A stretch of 64,000 bases of DNA from Biscogniauxia marginata (GCA_022695795.1 MU404145.1:1-64000), one strand, 5' to 3'; shown: positions 44,776 through 57,631, numbered from the stretch's first letter. Notes: generated by a model from the sequence alone, not told the origin. Numbers and translations: made by a program.

Positions 44776-45980
44776 TTACCGCTTCTTCACACTCGGGCGG
44801 GGCTTGCACTCATCTCCCTGGATCGGGTGCAGCATGACTTTGTTGGGGTAGTTCTGGTTGTTGGCCATGAACCCCTTGCTCCAGTCATAGCCGACGGCGT
44901 AGGCGAAGATGGTGCCCTGGCTGTTGAACGTGGTTGCCGTGATGCTGCCGCCGACCGTCGGATACCCTTTCAGCCGGTGCTTCGCGTCCTTGTCCCAGAA
45001 GTGGAAGGTGCCGTCGCTACCGGCCGTGCTGAATGTGCCGTGTTGTGGGTGGAAGGAGATGTCGTTGACGGAGTAGACCTGTGTCATGTTACCCGAAGGA
45101 GGGTCGCGGTGGCACTTGAAGGAGAAGTTGGAGCTGTTTCGAGATCGATTAGAGTCTGGTTGGGGGGTTCTTTTGGTTATTTCAAGGAATTCTTACCCTG
45201 AGTCCTTGTCCTCCACGTACTGAATAGCACAGCGACCCTCAATACTACCGATAGCGAAGCCCGTTGCATCCGTAAAGCAGCTGACGACACGTGTTTGCCA
45301 CTTGAGTGGACTCTGGAGGGTTTTGTAGAACTTCAGGGGGTCCTGAAGGTTGACGACATTGATGTATCGGTCGGCGGTGCCAACAACGAGGAGCGAGTTG
45401 CGCACGTCCATCGAGTAGATACGCTCCTGACACGTCACGGTGCCAATAGGAGCGCTCGATCTCAGGTCCCAGTACTTGATAGTCTTGTCCCACGAACCGG
45501 TCACGAGCATAGGGCCGCTGGAATTGGGCAACTCGAAGAAGCGGGCGCATTTGACGGTCTGGTCGTGGGCGGCAACCTGCGCTGTCTGCAGGGTCGTTAG
45601 ATCGCAGACCTTAGCCTGCTTGTCGGCTCCGGACGAAACGAGTTTGTTGCCGTCCTGGGGATATCTGTCAGTAACTAATGTTCCTCGTCAAGCGAGGTGA
45701 GCAAGGAAAATCAAATTAGGTATACCTTGGAGAAATCGACACTCAAGACCGGCGCATCATGTTCGTAAATATGCTTTCCCTCACTAGAGCCGTTCGCAGC
45801 TATCTGGTATATGCGGACCTTCTTGTCCCAGCTCGAGACGGCCATTATGTCTGCGGTGGGCGAGAAGACGATGTCGGAGACCGTGTCCTCTGGTGGGTTG
45901 GAGACGGCAACATCGTTCTTGAGGTCGCCGATAGTATTGCTCGTCGAGGCAGCAGATGTGGCACCGAATAAACCTGCCAT
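44776..45980 (-). CDS. GLE2: mRNA export factor Rae1/Gle2, WD40 protein
   Basis: Three exons, 45980-45726, 45654-45197, 45133-44776, give 356 aa (family about 350-370). Rae1/Gle2 sits at the nuclear pore, binds the GLEBS motif of Nup98-type nucleoporins, and assists mRNA export. WD repeats are recognisable through DIVFSPTADIMAVSSWDKKVRIY (first), the second after the splice (GNKLVSSGADKQ), MLVTGSWDKTIKYWD (third), and FSTAGSDGTFHFWDKDA. Family signatures are SFKCHR followed by VYSVNDISFHP, and FAYAVGYDWSKG. Introns are 71 and 63 bp. The start opens MAGLFGATS as in other fungal Rae1 proteins. Confidence 0.93.
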
Positions 45981-47909
45981 CTCGAAGGTTTAGGGGCGAG
46001 GTGTCTAGTTGAGGGTGAAAGTGGTAAAAGAGGGTACGATCTGGCGAGGTTGGTTGTGTCTGGGCGGAGAGGATCGTGACGATGGTTTATAGACCGAGTT
46101 GAGTTGCGCTGGGAAACGATACAACGTTCATAGGCTGCAGCGCATGACTCCCTCTTCCAATGCTCGCGCGACTGATGCCTAGGAAAGTCTCTTTCGGGTG
46201 GCCAACCGATGCCTGTCGCGGTCGTCTTTGGGGCAGATCGTTGGGTTGTCGAGAATTACGAAGATGAATTATTGTCCGCGACGCGGTAAAAGGTACTCTA
46301 AGAAAAATGCAGCCTCCAACTTAGTAACGTGCAGAGAGGAGCTTCAAAATGCAGTGGCGCTGCAGCTATTTGAATGTACCTGGGTACCTAGGTACATGTA
46401 TGTACGTACCAACCTACCTGGTAACCAGGCAAGCCAGGTAAGCTTGGGCTACTCCATCAGAGAACGAGCCACGGTTTTGATTGGTTAAGGGACCCTCTAT
46501 CCCACTTAACGCGCCAACCGCAAGCTAATGTGGAGAAAAAAAAAAAACCCCCTACTTGAAGCTCTGAACTAAATTCTTCTTGATCTTCCCTTTCTCTCTT
46601 CTCTACAACCCCCTCGCCCAACAAATCGCTATCGAAGCTACATACAGAGATGATCTTGATCATCTCCCCTACAGCTTTGGGAGAAAGTCCCCGGACGCGG
46701 ACCCTTTTTTTTCGAATCGCAGTTCGCTGTGTATTTGAAGGAAAATTTTGCAAGTCCAGCTGCGGAAACGCGCCGCCATAGAAGCACAGCGGCTCACCTT
46801 CTCCCCGTCTAGTATCCCTTCTCTTGTCTCGCATCCGCTTTCCCGCTTGTCGCTCCCCCTTCCTCGGGAGGGGGAACTTCGTTCCGCCCACCCTTGCGCG
46901 AGTGGTACCTGGATTACCCTCTTTCGGCCTTGAGACCACTACGGACGAAGATATGAGTCCGCGCTCTTGGCCTCTTCCTTCGGGAGGAGGGCGCCGGTAT
47001 TCTCGTGCTCGGAGGCGCGTTTCGATGACGGATGGGCCGTGGATCGTGCGGGCTGGGGTGCGCTTTGCGGCGGGTGCAGAAAACCCTCTTTGTCGAGATT
47101 CATAGTTATGCGATTGCCTTGCCTTTCTCCGTCAGGACGAATGGCTTGGTTACTCGATGGGGCTTATTCTTGGTGCGAGGGGGTTCGTCATCGGCAATGG
47201 TGTTTGGTCGAAGCAGATTCGGATGCCTTCGTTCCGTGATGGAGAGCAGCCAGACACTTTAAAACTCTAGGCTTCGCGGGAAGTCCCCCTTTTCCAAGTC
47301 TGTGATGCTCCGGATTGAACGAAGGCTCGAGGCTTCAGTTGGGAACCAGGGGGCTATTCATTTATGGCTGGGTGTCGCTGCCTGGGACTTCAATCAAATC
47401 CGAATATGCCATTCGAAAGTTCAGGTGATGAGAACCATTTATAGAGTCAAGCACTGAGGCGATCCACACTGTGGTGAGCCCGTTGAAGACCACCGAATGC
47501 GTTATGGTATCTGATGAACGATAAATTGTCCTTTCTATTTTTTGTTTCTTTTTTTTCGTCTGGCCACGATTTCATCACGTCGATGTTTTTGAAATATTGA
47601 GCTTACTATAGTAAGTTCGCCGTGTAATTCTTCGCACAAGATAGCTATATAGTAGTTTGTATAAACCCTCCCCTCTTGGGTGGTTCTGCAATCCTAGATA
47701 ATATATGCGATAACTGGAATTTTCCAGATTCCATCGTCCAATCATCCGAAGCTGTCATGTTCGAAATCGTAGAGTTAACGCCTGTTCGCCCTACAAAAAT
47801 GTGGTATCCGCAACAATTCCCAACCGAAGTTCCATGCATGCCAACAACATGGCAAATAAGTTTCAACTCTTTCATCGATGGGACACATAAAAAACCTGCC
47901 CGATTCTCT
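45981..47909. other. Spacer, no gene recognised
   Basis: 1.9 kb. A 160-codon minus-strand frame (46457-46939) is low-complexity and charged and I do not accept it. Motif cluster GGGTACCTAGGTACATGTATGTACGTACC at 46381-46409. GC-rich 46850-47260 has no domain content in any frame. Confidence 0.45.
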
Positions 47910-49428
47910 TCATAACAGTCCGCCGATGACGACCTTACCCACGTTCATCATCTCCTGCCTCAGACCGGTCCGGCTCGAGTCCTCGAATTCCTTCACGACG
48001 CCTTGTATGATGATCTTGCGCACCCTCGTGTCGGCCTTGGTGAAGAGCTCAGCGATGATAGGCGTGCAGTCCCGCGGTGTCGGGAGCAGGCTCATGAGCC
48101 GCGTGTAGCAGTCGATGAGGACGTCGCACAGCGTCGCGAAGGTCTCGAAAAAGTCCGGGTCGAAAGGCAGGTTCGGCGTCAACAGGTGCGTGTACTCCTC
48201 CCCCGGTAGGAGGTCGTTGCCCTCGCCGCCGAGCCCGAAGCTGATCACACCAGCGGGCGCCGAGTTCACCGCCGACCCGTCCGCCACCGCGCCGCCGCCC
48301 GCGCCGCCGTTGCCGTTGCCGTCGAAGTAGTCCATGCCCGCGCCCGCGGCGCCCGACTGCCGCCGCCCTTTGCCGCCAGCGCCGCGGCGGAACATTTGCG
48401 GGAAGCGCGCGCGCGACAGCGAGCTCGTGCTCACTCCGGTCTCGGTGTGGATCTGCTGGTACGACTCGAACTCGGTCAGGAGCGTGTTGAGGGAGCGCAA
48501 GAACTCGAGCGGCGTGGAGGAGTTGAGGTCGATGACGGCGGGGAGCGAGAGGCCGAGTAACAGGTAGTTGGTCGCGCGGCGGGCGATCTTGCGGCCGTCG
48601 AAGTAGGGCATCCGCTGGAGGTCGGGCTTGTCGAATAGCAGGGTGTTGAACCAGTAGACCCGGCCTTCGTGTCTAGGTTATGTTAGACATGGATCGGATC
48701 CGATCAAATCAAATCAAATGCGAGAACCAAAGAAGGACGACAAATGCGATGCGAAAGTCCGGCATGGGCTTAGATGGGTAAATACACGGCACGTACGCTT
48801 TGCGCAGATAATCCAACGTTGATATCCTCTTATTCGCAGTGTCTTGTATGTGTTGGTGGAGCGACGACGCCTCGGGCTGTAGTACCTGCAGGCTCGTCGG
48901 AACTATAGGGGGAGACGTCGCAGATGTTGAGTAGAACCCGTTGGTGGGCGTGGGCGCCGTACGGCCCATCATCTTGGAAAATGAGTCTGCCGACGCCGGT
49001 GACGGAGCCGCCTCAACCTCCTTGTGATTCTCTCTAGATAGGAACTTGGCGAGGTCGGGAAGCGCGGGGGGTGCAGTTGCGTCGGTTACGATTCCCTGGG
49101 TGTTGCTGCCATTGGATGCGGACGAGCTCTGTCGGCGTTTCCCCTTGGACGGGGACGAGAAGGAGGATTTGCGGCCGAAGGAGGGCTTGCGGCTGTGTTC
49201 CTTATCTTTAGCGGCAAAGAGGCTTTGTTGTTGGTCGCCTCCCGAACTTGTTCCCGGTCGAGATCTGCTGCCCTGGTTCGTGTTTGAATTTGGATTTGGA
49301 TTTGGACTTGAATTTGTGTTTGTGTTTGTGTTGGAATTCGAGCTGGAGTTCCCCCAGATGTTGGTCAGGAAGACGATGCCGGCATTCTGGTTCGACGTCG
49401 AGCCAGCTGTGGTAGCGGATCTCTGCAT
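47910..49428 (-). CDS. Fungal protein of unknown function, 464 aa, N-rich N-terminus
   Basis: Two exons, 49428-48797 and 48672-47910; the 124-bp intron (GTACGT...CCTAG) joins YLRKA to HEGRVYWFN. Residues 1-120 are disordered, with an Asn/Ser/Thr/Pro tract (NSNTNTNTNSSPNPNPNSN). The folded part starts about residue 185 (LHQHIQDTANKRISTLDYL) and continues through FDKPDLQRMPYFDGRK, ATNYLLLGLSLPAVIDLN and a helical segment LEFLRSLNTLLTEFESYQ. A Gly/Ala-rich insert (about 305-360) is followed by a helical C-terminus (FFETFATLCDVLIDCYTRL). The strong pattern of the folded regions suggests a conserved family, but I do not recognise it. Confidence 0.75.
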
Positions 49429-51387
49429 GGCGTTTTCGAAGTCAATCGGATTTTATTAGAAACCCACACGAGTTTAGCGCGTTCCGGCGACGAGGGTTCG
49501 CTCGGATCTCCTTGCGTCTGGAACCTCTGATTGGACGTGGACGGCGAGACTTGGGAGCTCTAAGAAATTAAAGGGCCCGAGACGAGATAAGATGGAGAGA
49601 AAATTATTTCTCTTTTCTGTATCGTCGGAACGCTAGGTAGGCATTGCACGTATTTGATGTTTATCGTACGCAAGGATGATGGGGTTTATAAGAGTAGAGG
49701 GGGAAAGCACAAGAGACGAATTGAAACGAAATAAATAAATAAGTAAATAAAAAGCAAAACGAGGATATAGTATTATAACACGGGATATGATAATATAATA
49801 GGGCGGTGCAGCTGAGAGTGAGATATAACAGGTTCTGGAAGTCGATAGTCGCCTGCTGGTTGGTGGGCTGCAAATGTAATGTACCTCCCGGCCCGTTTCA
49901 CTCGGCTTGTAAGTCGACACACCGTGATGATCGACGCGAAGTGCTGAAAGAGCGGTGATCGACCGACGATTAACTGGCTGAGAGAAGGAAAAGAGAGAGT
50001 GTGTGCGTGAGGAGAAGAGAAGGGGAAAAGTGGGAATGGACTAGAAGCGGTGATATATGTATGGTGGTATATATCATGTTTGTCCGTATAGCGTTGGGTG
50101 AATATGAACTTGTCGATACATCTGCGTAATAAGAACTGGGCTTCAATTCAGCCGCCAGCTGAACAAGATTGCCGTTCAACATGTCAAATCCTGCGAAGAA
50201 TGCCGAGTGCTAAACTGCACCGAGCTCCATGAAACCGCCATCGCTGGATCACGACAGCCAACTTGGCACGTTTGGAGCCGGCAGGTAGGACGGGCTGGGG
50301 AACCCTGGCAAGAAACGGGGATTCGAGATCATCCAAGACTAGCCAGCGGCGTTTTTTAGTTCATGTCGTGGCATTTCGTCCGAACGTCTAGAAAACTTCT
50401 ATTGCCTATCATTAGTGCAGCGACCCAAACTCGGGACTCAACTCGTGGTTCCCATACGGTGAAACCAACACAAGTTCGACTAGCACGAGTCATGTTGGCC
50501 CAGAGAGACAGCAAGGTGGCGGGGGGTGCTGAGATTATATAGGGACCAGCAATCTAGAACAACGGTGGACGATGGACCCTTATGCAATGCGGTGTGGGTT
50601 GGGACAGTACAGAAGCCAATAGATGATGTCTCGGGTGGAATGAAGTATTTAGGATGCAGATAATAAGTACGAAGCATGTAGCATATATGTAATGTAACGA
50701 AGGGCGACTGACAGGAATTCGAAGGAACATGGAAGTAAACGACATGTCTATCGTGTGATATCAGGCCTACCTGGCCTAGTAGCCCAGGCTGGGTGATAGA
50801 AACGCCTCATGAACGACCTCGTACGAGTTTGTGAATATCTCAGCTAGCCACCTCGACACGTTAGAACGAGCCCCCCCGGGGGAACCGAAGGGCCCGCCAG
50901 GTCCCGAGGCCTCCGGTACCTCTCGGTTTGGGAATTGATTAGGTAGCAGAAGAATGTGATTTTTAAAAATAATATCGACTACCTATTATGCCTAGGTAGG
51001 TAGGGAGGTCCTTTTTTCTCTTTTCTTAGACAGGGGATGTCAAGCTTGCGAACGAAGCACTAATAAAATCAGTGCCGTTGAGGTCGTTCCACTTGTTAAG
51101 CCGGCAGGTTGTATTTCTGACTACGGTTTAGTTTAACTCATAAACTGTTTAGCGGCATATAGTGCCACCGGCTTGTGTTTATTGATTAAACCCGTCACAT
51201 GCAGGTAAGCCCATTAGCCTTGTAGCTTTAGTGGAACGCGCTACGCGTAGGTCGCTGTACACTGCGTATCTGAAAATATGCCCTCGTTACGTTGCTATAT
51301 TAGGCCAAATTGGGTGTTGATTAGACCGCGAGGGCTTGCCAAATAGCATGTTAGAGCTGTCGTGATCCAGCAGACACCACCACCATA
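49429..51387. other. Divergent spacer, no gene recognised
   Basis: 2 kb between divergent genes. CT/GA-rich leader-like sequence at 49960-50030, possible regulatory motif CCTAGGTAGGTAGG (50990-51004). No frame has support. Confidence 0.45.
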
Positions 51388-53071
51388 ATGCCCAGGTAGT
51401 CAACCCCTTCTCACCCCTTCCCGAGTCCCATATACACAAATTAGCCAAGCTCTAACCTACTCAATTAGAGAAATCATCACCATCCAGGCTGGCCAGTGCG
51501 GCAACAGCAGTGAGTCTACCCCGCGATCCCAGATCGATACTCCTATGCTCCTTGTTGAGGGGCAACGCTCTGTGTCCTAGGAGAATCCTGCTGACACGTC
51601 TTAGTTGGAAGTCAATTCTGGCAGCAACTGTGCCAGGAACATGGTATCAATCAAGATGGCAATCTCGAGGACTTTGCAACAGAGGGCGGTGATCGAAAGG
51701 ATGTCTTCTACTACCAGAGCGACGACACCAGATACATCCCTCGCGCGATCCTGATAGACCTCGAGCCTCGAGTCATAAACGGCATACAAACAGGTCCTTA
51801 CAAAAACATCTACAACCCCGAGAATTTCTTCATCGGGAAGAGTGGTATCGGCGCGGGCAACAACTGGGGCGATGGATACCAGTCGGGAGAGGCCGTCCAC
51901 GAGGAGATCATGGAGATGATAGAACGGGAAGCTGATGGTAGTGATTCTCTCGAGGTACGGAATGTCCACCATGTCTCGGTATATCCACGACTGACAACCC
52001 TCCCTCCTAGGGTTTCATGTTACTACATTCCATCGCTGGAGGTACAGGCTCTGGTCTAGGCTCCTTTCTCCTGGAACGAATGAACGACCGATTCCCCAAG
52101 AAGATCATCCAGACGTACTCCGTTTTCCCCGACACCACCAACTCGGGCGATGTCGTCGTTCACCCGTACAACAGTCTGCTCTCAATGAGACGCCTGACAC
52201 AAAATGCCGACTCCGTCGTCGTTCTCGACAATGGCGCCTTATCTCATATTGCTGCCGACAGACTTCATGTCCAGGAACCCTCGTTTCAACAGACAAACCA
52301 GCTAGTGTCCACCGTTATGTCGGCAAGTACGACGACACTGCGATATCCTGGCTACATGCACAATGATCTTGTCAGCATCCTGGCTTCTTTGATCCCGACG
52401 CCCCGTTGCCACTTCCTAATGACTTCATATACGCCATTCACCGGAGACCAAGTCGAGCAGGCCAAAACGGTTAGGAAAACTACGGTTCTAGATGTGATGA
52501 GACGGTTGCTACAACCCAAGAACCGCATGGTGTCCACCGTGCCGGGCAAGAAGAGTTGCTATATATCTATCCTCAATGTCATCCAAGGCGAGGTTGACCC
52601 GACGGACGTCCATAAGAGTCTACTACGTATTCGAGAACGAAGATTGGCAACGTTCATTCCATGGGGCCCAGCTAGCATTCAAGTTGCTCTTACGAAACGT
52701 AGCCCATATATCCCAATGAGCCATCGCGTCAGCGGTCTAATGCTCGCAAATCACACAAGCATTGCCACGGTAAGCCACCGCCCCTTCTATGATGATGCCT
52801 CGCAGTTATCCAAGCTTATTTCACTGACCCCTTATCACAGCTGTTCAAGCGCATTGTCAAGCAATACGATGGCATGCGGAAACGAAATGCGTTTATGGAA
52901 GGATACAAGAAGACAGCCCCCTTCTCGGAGAGCTTGCACGAATTCGACGAAGCCAGAGAGGTTGTGACTGACTTGATATCTGAGTATGAAGCGGCAGAGG
53001 ATGCGAATTATTTGAATCCTGACGAAGGAGAGAAGGCTACATCTGCAGATGCGGACAAGAGAATGGGATAA
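51388..53071 (+). CDS. TUB4: Gamma-tubulin
   Basis: Nucleates microtubules at spindle pole bodies as part of the gamma-tubulin complex. Five exons: 51388-51395 (8 bp), 51469-51509 (41 bp), 51605-51954, 52011-52769, 52841-53071; 462 aa. Spliced start [15 protein letters not shown], the hallmark of gamma rather than alpha or beta tubulin (which begin MREI/MREV). GTP loop [11 protein letters not shown] begins about residue 142. Other conserved parts are FVIYNPEN-like [22 protein letters not shown] and [12 protein letters not shown]. Two very short first exons and introns of 73, 95, 56 and 71 bp are typical of fungal tubulin genes. The C-terminal tail is acidic then basic ([17 protein letters not shown]). 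The ATG was set by the need to rebuild MPRE. Confidence 0.95.
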
Positions 53072-54056
53072 AAGAGTCGTTTTCCTCCGAGGAATGAAAA
53101 GCTTTACGAGTCATGTCAGAAACATGGTCAAGGGGAGTGTGGCGGGCTCCTGTTCAGCAAACCAAACATGTGGGAATTAGGTACATGGCGTCGGGGCGTT
53201 TGGGTGTACGATAGGTGCTCCTTTTTTGGTGCTGAAAATATGCACGTACCTTGGGTACTGACTCGTAACCTACCTAGATACCAACATGTATGCAGTACTG
53301 TAGCACAGTCTATCCGAAATGAAGAAATACGAGAACTACCTACTGGAGGAGCTAGAAGGATTTCATAATGTTGGTGGGCACAGCAGATTAGGTACTTCAT
53401 TTCTGTATATTCTACCTCTACCTACCTAGGTACTTAACGTTTGCGGACGATCCCGTTGAAAGAAATCGTACCAATTGTTCCAGGTCCCGGATCAAGATGT
53501 AAGGGGCTGCCGGCCCGCCTTACTTTGCTTGCTCACCTGGAACCGGCATCTACCTCATAGTACACGTGCTTGACGTCAGTTCGCGGTCCAATTGCTGCCC
53601 CTCCAGCAACTGTGACGTCAATATTATTCTTCTTGAGCTCACCCGGATCAGATGCTCCAGAGCTTGTGCTACGCTGTAGACCTCTGAGGTTTGATATTAA
53701 AGCTTCCAGTTCCAGCCTGCAAACATTGTAAGCTCTCTTCTCTTTCCTTCTCATCTACAACCGAGAACTCATCAATCGAGTGCAAGGCAACCCAACAATA
53801 CCAGCACTTGCTCTACACATTCAACAATTCACCACCAATCAGTAAGTTGAGCCTTCTATCCTCCTGATCGGTAAGCTGGTGCTTTAAACACACGCCGGAC
53901 CGTTGCTTCATTCGCACTTCACAACCCTAAACTTCTTCCATATTCCGTTCCATCGCCCATTCCCGTCATCTCGGCACTCTCGAAAAAGGCAAATCCACAC
54001 GGAAAATTTTTTCTACTGATGCCGGTCATGTCTTACATAGCACTCTACCTTACACA
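53072..54056. other. Promoter region of the small disordered-protein gene
   Basis: No accepted gene. Contains two CRE sites and an E-box (listed), and a probable 5' leader intron at 53842-54040 (GTAAGT...CTTACATAG) just before the start codon. A 73-codon minus-strand frame here covers the CRE sites and is not supported. Confidence 0.5.
53571..53620. promoter_or_regulatory. Paired CRE sites (TGACGTCA x2)
   Basis: Perfect 8-bp palindromes at 53571-53578 and 53613-53620, 42 bp apart centre to centre, with a CACGTG box at 53564-53569 and CCAAT at 53588-53592. TGACGTCA binds ATF/CREB bZIP factors (Atf1/AtfA), the stress and spore regulators of fungi. They lie about 440-490 bp before the next start codon. 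Confidence 0.55.
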
Positions 54057-54320
54057 ATGTCGACCAACGACAAGATCGAGCAGACCAGACAAAACCTGCC
54101 CCTCCCCGAGCAGCCCCCGGTCGCTTCGGACTGGAACTCGGCCGACGAGCGCACCGTCAACGTCGGATCGGGCGGCGTTCAGAGCGACGTCTCGACAGGC
54201 GCTGGCGCCTCGTCTGGCCTACGCGAGCCCGCCAGCACCAAAGACGCAGACCTCAGCGGCGTCGGGCGACAGGGCAAGGAGGGTCTCGAAGGCCCGCCTA
54301 AGGATGCCGCTGCCAAATGA
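54057..54320 (+). CDS. Small hydrophilic disordered protein, 87 aa
   Basis: Intronless coding region, MSTNDKIEQTRQNLPLPEQP to the end PPKDAAAK. Composition is rich in Ser, Gly, Asp, Ala and Glu with no hydrophobic core, signal peptide or membrane segment: an intrinsically disordered polypeptide, like small stress or spore proteins of fungi. A likely leader intron (53842-54040) ends 16 bp before the ATG. The upstream CRE pair fits stress control. Function is unknown; this assignment is inference. An in-frame-independent reading from 54019 overlaps it and is less plausible because it is arginine-rich with no start context. Confidence 0.65.
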   Translation: MSTNDKIEQTRQNLPLPEQPPVASDWNSADERTVNVGSGGVQSDVSTGAGASSGLREPASTKDADLSGVGRQGKEGLEGPPKDAAAK

Positions 54321-55639
54321 ATAACAGCTACCTGCCCCGTGGTGGTTTGGAATGACGCGAAAGGAGTAATTTCTGGGATTTATGGCGCTTCCGGAACGGA
54401 GGGGGAACCTGAAAAGCATTACCAAAAGAAAATGGAATGAAATGGCCGAAATCATGCGCAATGGGTTCGCATGTATTGGCGATCCCGGTGGATGTGTAAG
54501 ATATCCGGGATTTACATGGGCCACTCGACTTGGTGGGATTGATGAGTGCGCCTTAGGATAGTTCACAATGTGACTACCTTCCAGACAAACTATGATATGT
54601 GCAAGGGCTGCTTCGAGTGTGCCTCGTTGTGTTCTGTCTAATGCGCTAATAATGCATTCTCTAGAAAGGTTAATTACCTCCCTCACAAGAGTGTCTAGAT
54701 TATTTCTACATGTTTCACGGACCCGCGTAAAAAGCTCAGAATACTAATATATGAAGTAGAATCATCTCTTTCGAATTGTTCACAACTTGATAGCCCTGTT
54801 TCGATTTTGCTGTAACCCCTAGAGATAGAGCATAGAAATGGAGCATAGAATATAATAGTAGTTTGTCTAACTCATTAAGAAAAATCGTACGAAGCCAAAT
54901 ATACCAGATCTTGTTAATGCTTTCCGAGCTTCGTACAATATCTCATTTTGATCATGTAGATCTTGTCATGCCATCACACGGGGGACAGGAAGGTTGAGGG
55001 ACAGTAAGGTTGAGGGGACTAGGCTAAGGGGGGAGGAGATAGTACTCGCATGCATTTATTATATCCCCTCCCGTAAATCTAACCTTACAACCAGTTTCTA
55101 TTCAGTATAGCCAGGCACGAAACTTCCTGCAGAAAGTGATAAAGACTACCTGTATTGATATGGAGAGACAGGCTCTACCTTACCTCCCAGGCCTAGGTAT
55201 ACTATATCTTGAGGCTTGATTATTTGGAACCTGAAGATGTCCAAAGTTCAGGTATTGATCGGTAACCCAAGTTTTCTTATTTACGGTCGTAGATTCATCT
55301 CACGCGTCATAGTAGTTTGGGGATGTAAACGTTAGAAACTGGGAAATACGGCATCTATGCCACCTATGAAAAGCAATAGATATCATGACGAATCCGGGTT
55401 CCCCCACTTCGACCTCCAGGGTCCCAAATATTAAAGAAGAAGAGATACCTTTTTCTTTCGTGGAGTTAGTTTTGTTCTTGCATGGTATATCGTGCTTCGT
55501 TGAGAACTGGCTTGCTTTTAGTTGGCATTTCTAGGGGCAAGGCCCTCCTGTTCCCTTTATTCTTAAGGCATGTACTTAGGTGTGTAAAATGCGTTATGCG
55601 GATATAACATAAACACTATATAGTTCCTACTCACAGTTA

Positions 55640-55880
55640 TTATGAATTTGACTTAAATGAACTTTAAAAGGTTATAAAGCAGTTATAAGTAAAAGCTTAT
55701 ATTATAATGTCCTTTTTAAAAAAGAAAAAAAGATTAAATTAATATTATATATAAATATCACTATTTTTTAAAGAGTAAATTATCCACCCTGGTCTTATTA
55801 TGATTGTTATTAAAAGTTAAAAAGTTAAAAAGACCAAGAAACAGTTTAAATATAAAAAGATGTACTGTTCGAAACCTAAA
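55640..55880. repeat. Possible small RIP-mutated relic
   Basis: About 240 bp of strongly AT-rich sequence (TTAAAAAGTTAAAAAGACC and similar) within normal DNA. It resembles the 20-kb block in word content, but I found no clear match to a listed element. Confidence 0.3.
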
Positions 55881-57102
55881 TAGTATAGCTGTTCTAGCGA
55901 ATACTTACAAAATATCTACAAAGCGAATGGTAGTACGCGGAGTGCCCCTAACAACTACCTAAGACTAGTAAATATACACTCCGGCGTAGCTCAAAGCAAT
56001 ATGAACTAGGCTGCTATTCTGGTATTGAATCTGCAGTCGTATTTCTGTCAGCATTGTTCCCAGGCTTTTACAATACACAACTTAGTCTTTGTGAATGTTG
56101 TTGTGTGACATTCTAGAGACCCAAAGCTTCATCTATGCCCCTTTTACCTGTTCATTGGTATTTATTTCCAAGCTAGAACATTTTGTCTCTTTTCCTCTAA
56201 CAAAAAGCCTTATCTATGTGAGCGATTCAATCCCTATATGTACGTATACCTTACTGCTCTATATGGATATCTTTTATGTTTAACTGATCTGACCTGGACT
56301 ACTCTTTCAGCATGACCAGGCACCTTTCTCCAGTGAATAGTCTGTATTGGTCTTGACTTGACTCCTGCTAAAAGATCAGAGTGCCTTGGTTAACTTCACT
56401 ATGCACTCAAGATCACCTCGACACTTGTCAATATGTGATGGAAACCATGTTTTGTGAGCTCGCCGTCTTCGTCGTATAGTCCTCCTCTCGCCCGGGGAAC
56501 CCCAGCGTAACCAAGCTATGCCAACCTGGGATGTTGTTGCCCTACCGATTCCTTATTCCCATCGTGCCTTCTCTCTAAGCCCTACCTATTTCTACGTGTC
56601 TACGTGTCTACCTCCCAAATGAATTAATTTATTTAAACACATTGCCCCCCAAAAAAACCCCCCCAGATCTCCCTCCACCTTTCCTGATGTTTTGCCTACA
56701 CCTTTCCTTCATACGTAGGTACTTTCTAGACCACACAACTTCCCAAGCACACCACTACTACCACTACCACTAACACCATCACCATCACTACTCCCTTCTA
56801 CACCCACACACATTCCCAGATCTTTCCTAGTACCCACTTCACATTGACACTGACTTCCCATTCCTCTGCTGACAGTATACTGAGGTACTGAGAGATTTAC
56901 CTCTCTACCTGTACCTGTTTTGGTACCTCAATCTTCCTTCCCCGTGAGAGAAGAATAGGTACCTACAACAGGCACCTACAGTAACTACAGTGATTCTTCA
57001 CTGCTTGTTTACTTGCACCTACCATAACCACATTTTTGGTTGTATCTTCCCCTTCCCTCTCCCCTGATACGACCACGGTAGATCATACCTAACCAAACTT
57101 GT

Positions 57103-57144
57103 CGTACACAACCCAACGCGGTTCGTACACAACCCAACGCGGTC
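57103..57144 (+). repeat. 21-bp tandem repeat x2
   Basis: CGTACACAACCCAACGCGGT plus T, then CGTACACAACCCAACGCGGT plus C, directly adjacent. It lies about 500 bp upstream of the next start codon, probably in the leader or promoter. Confidence 0.7.
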
Positions 57145-57631
57145 GTCCGTCACATCGCTATTCGTACTGAGATCACTGTCTCCTCTCCCGGGTCTCATAA
57201 TTTCGACCTCGACCGCGACCCCAACACAGCCCAATTAGTGGCCACCTACCGAATGTCCCTAGATACCAAGGCAAGTCTTTAACCCCTTCTCTGTAACTAC
57301 GCTGCATCTGATCACGGTCTTCGCATGTACTAACAGATATGATTTTATTCCAGACTACGTACCTACTTGCCCATCAATAAGCACCAAGTTACTGCAACCG
57401 TGGAAAGGCTTTGAGAGCTTCGTACTATATCTCTCCAAGGCGCTCTTTGCATTCACTCGTGGTTACTTTCTTAAGATAGCCAAACTGGTCGAGACGTCAC
57501 CTCTCATATTCCACCACGCAACCTAGGTACACCGGTACATCGCCGTCCCCTTCAACACCAACTCACCGACTACCTCGCCCGCTCATCACCTCCTTTCACC
57601 AAACTTACTCACGTTTAATTCATCGGTGATA

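Larger units (their letters stand above)
54321..57631. other. 3.3-kb spacer, no gene recognised
   Basis: Contains an AT-rich island at about 55640-55880 that resembles RIP-mutated DNA, a 21-bp tandem repeat (57103-57144), and from 56600 a CA/CT-rich stretch that looks like a long 5' leader of the next gene. No supported frame. Confidence 0.45.

Noticed and set aside
46457..46939. 160-codon minus-strand frame in a spacer
   Set aside because: Charged low-complexity sequence, no splice partners, no family features.
53533..53754. 73-codon minus-strand frame
   Set aside because: Overlaps the CRE promoter region; no motifs and no adjoining exon.
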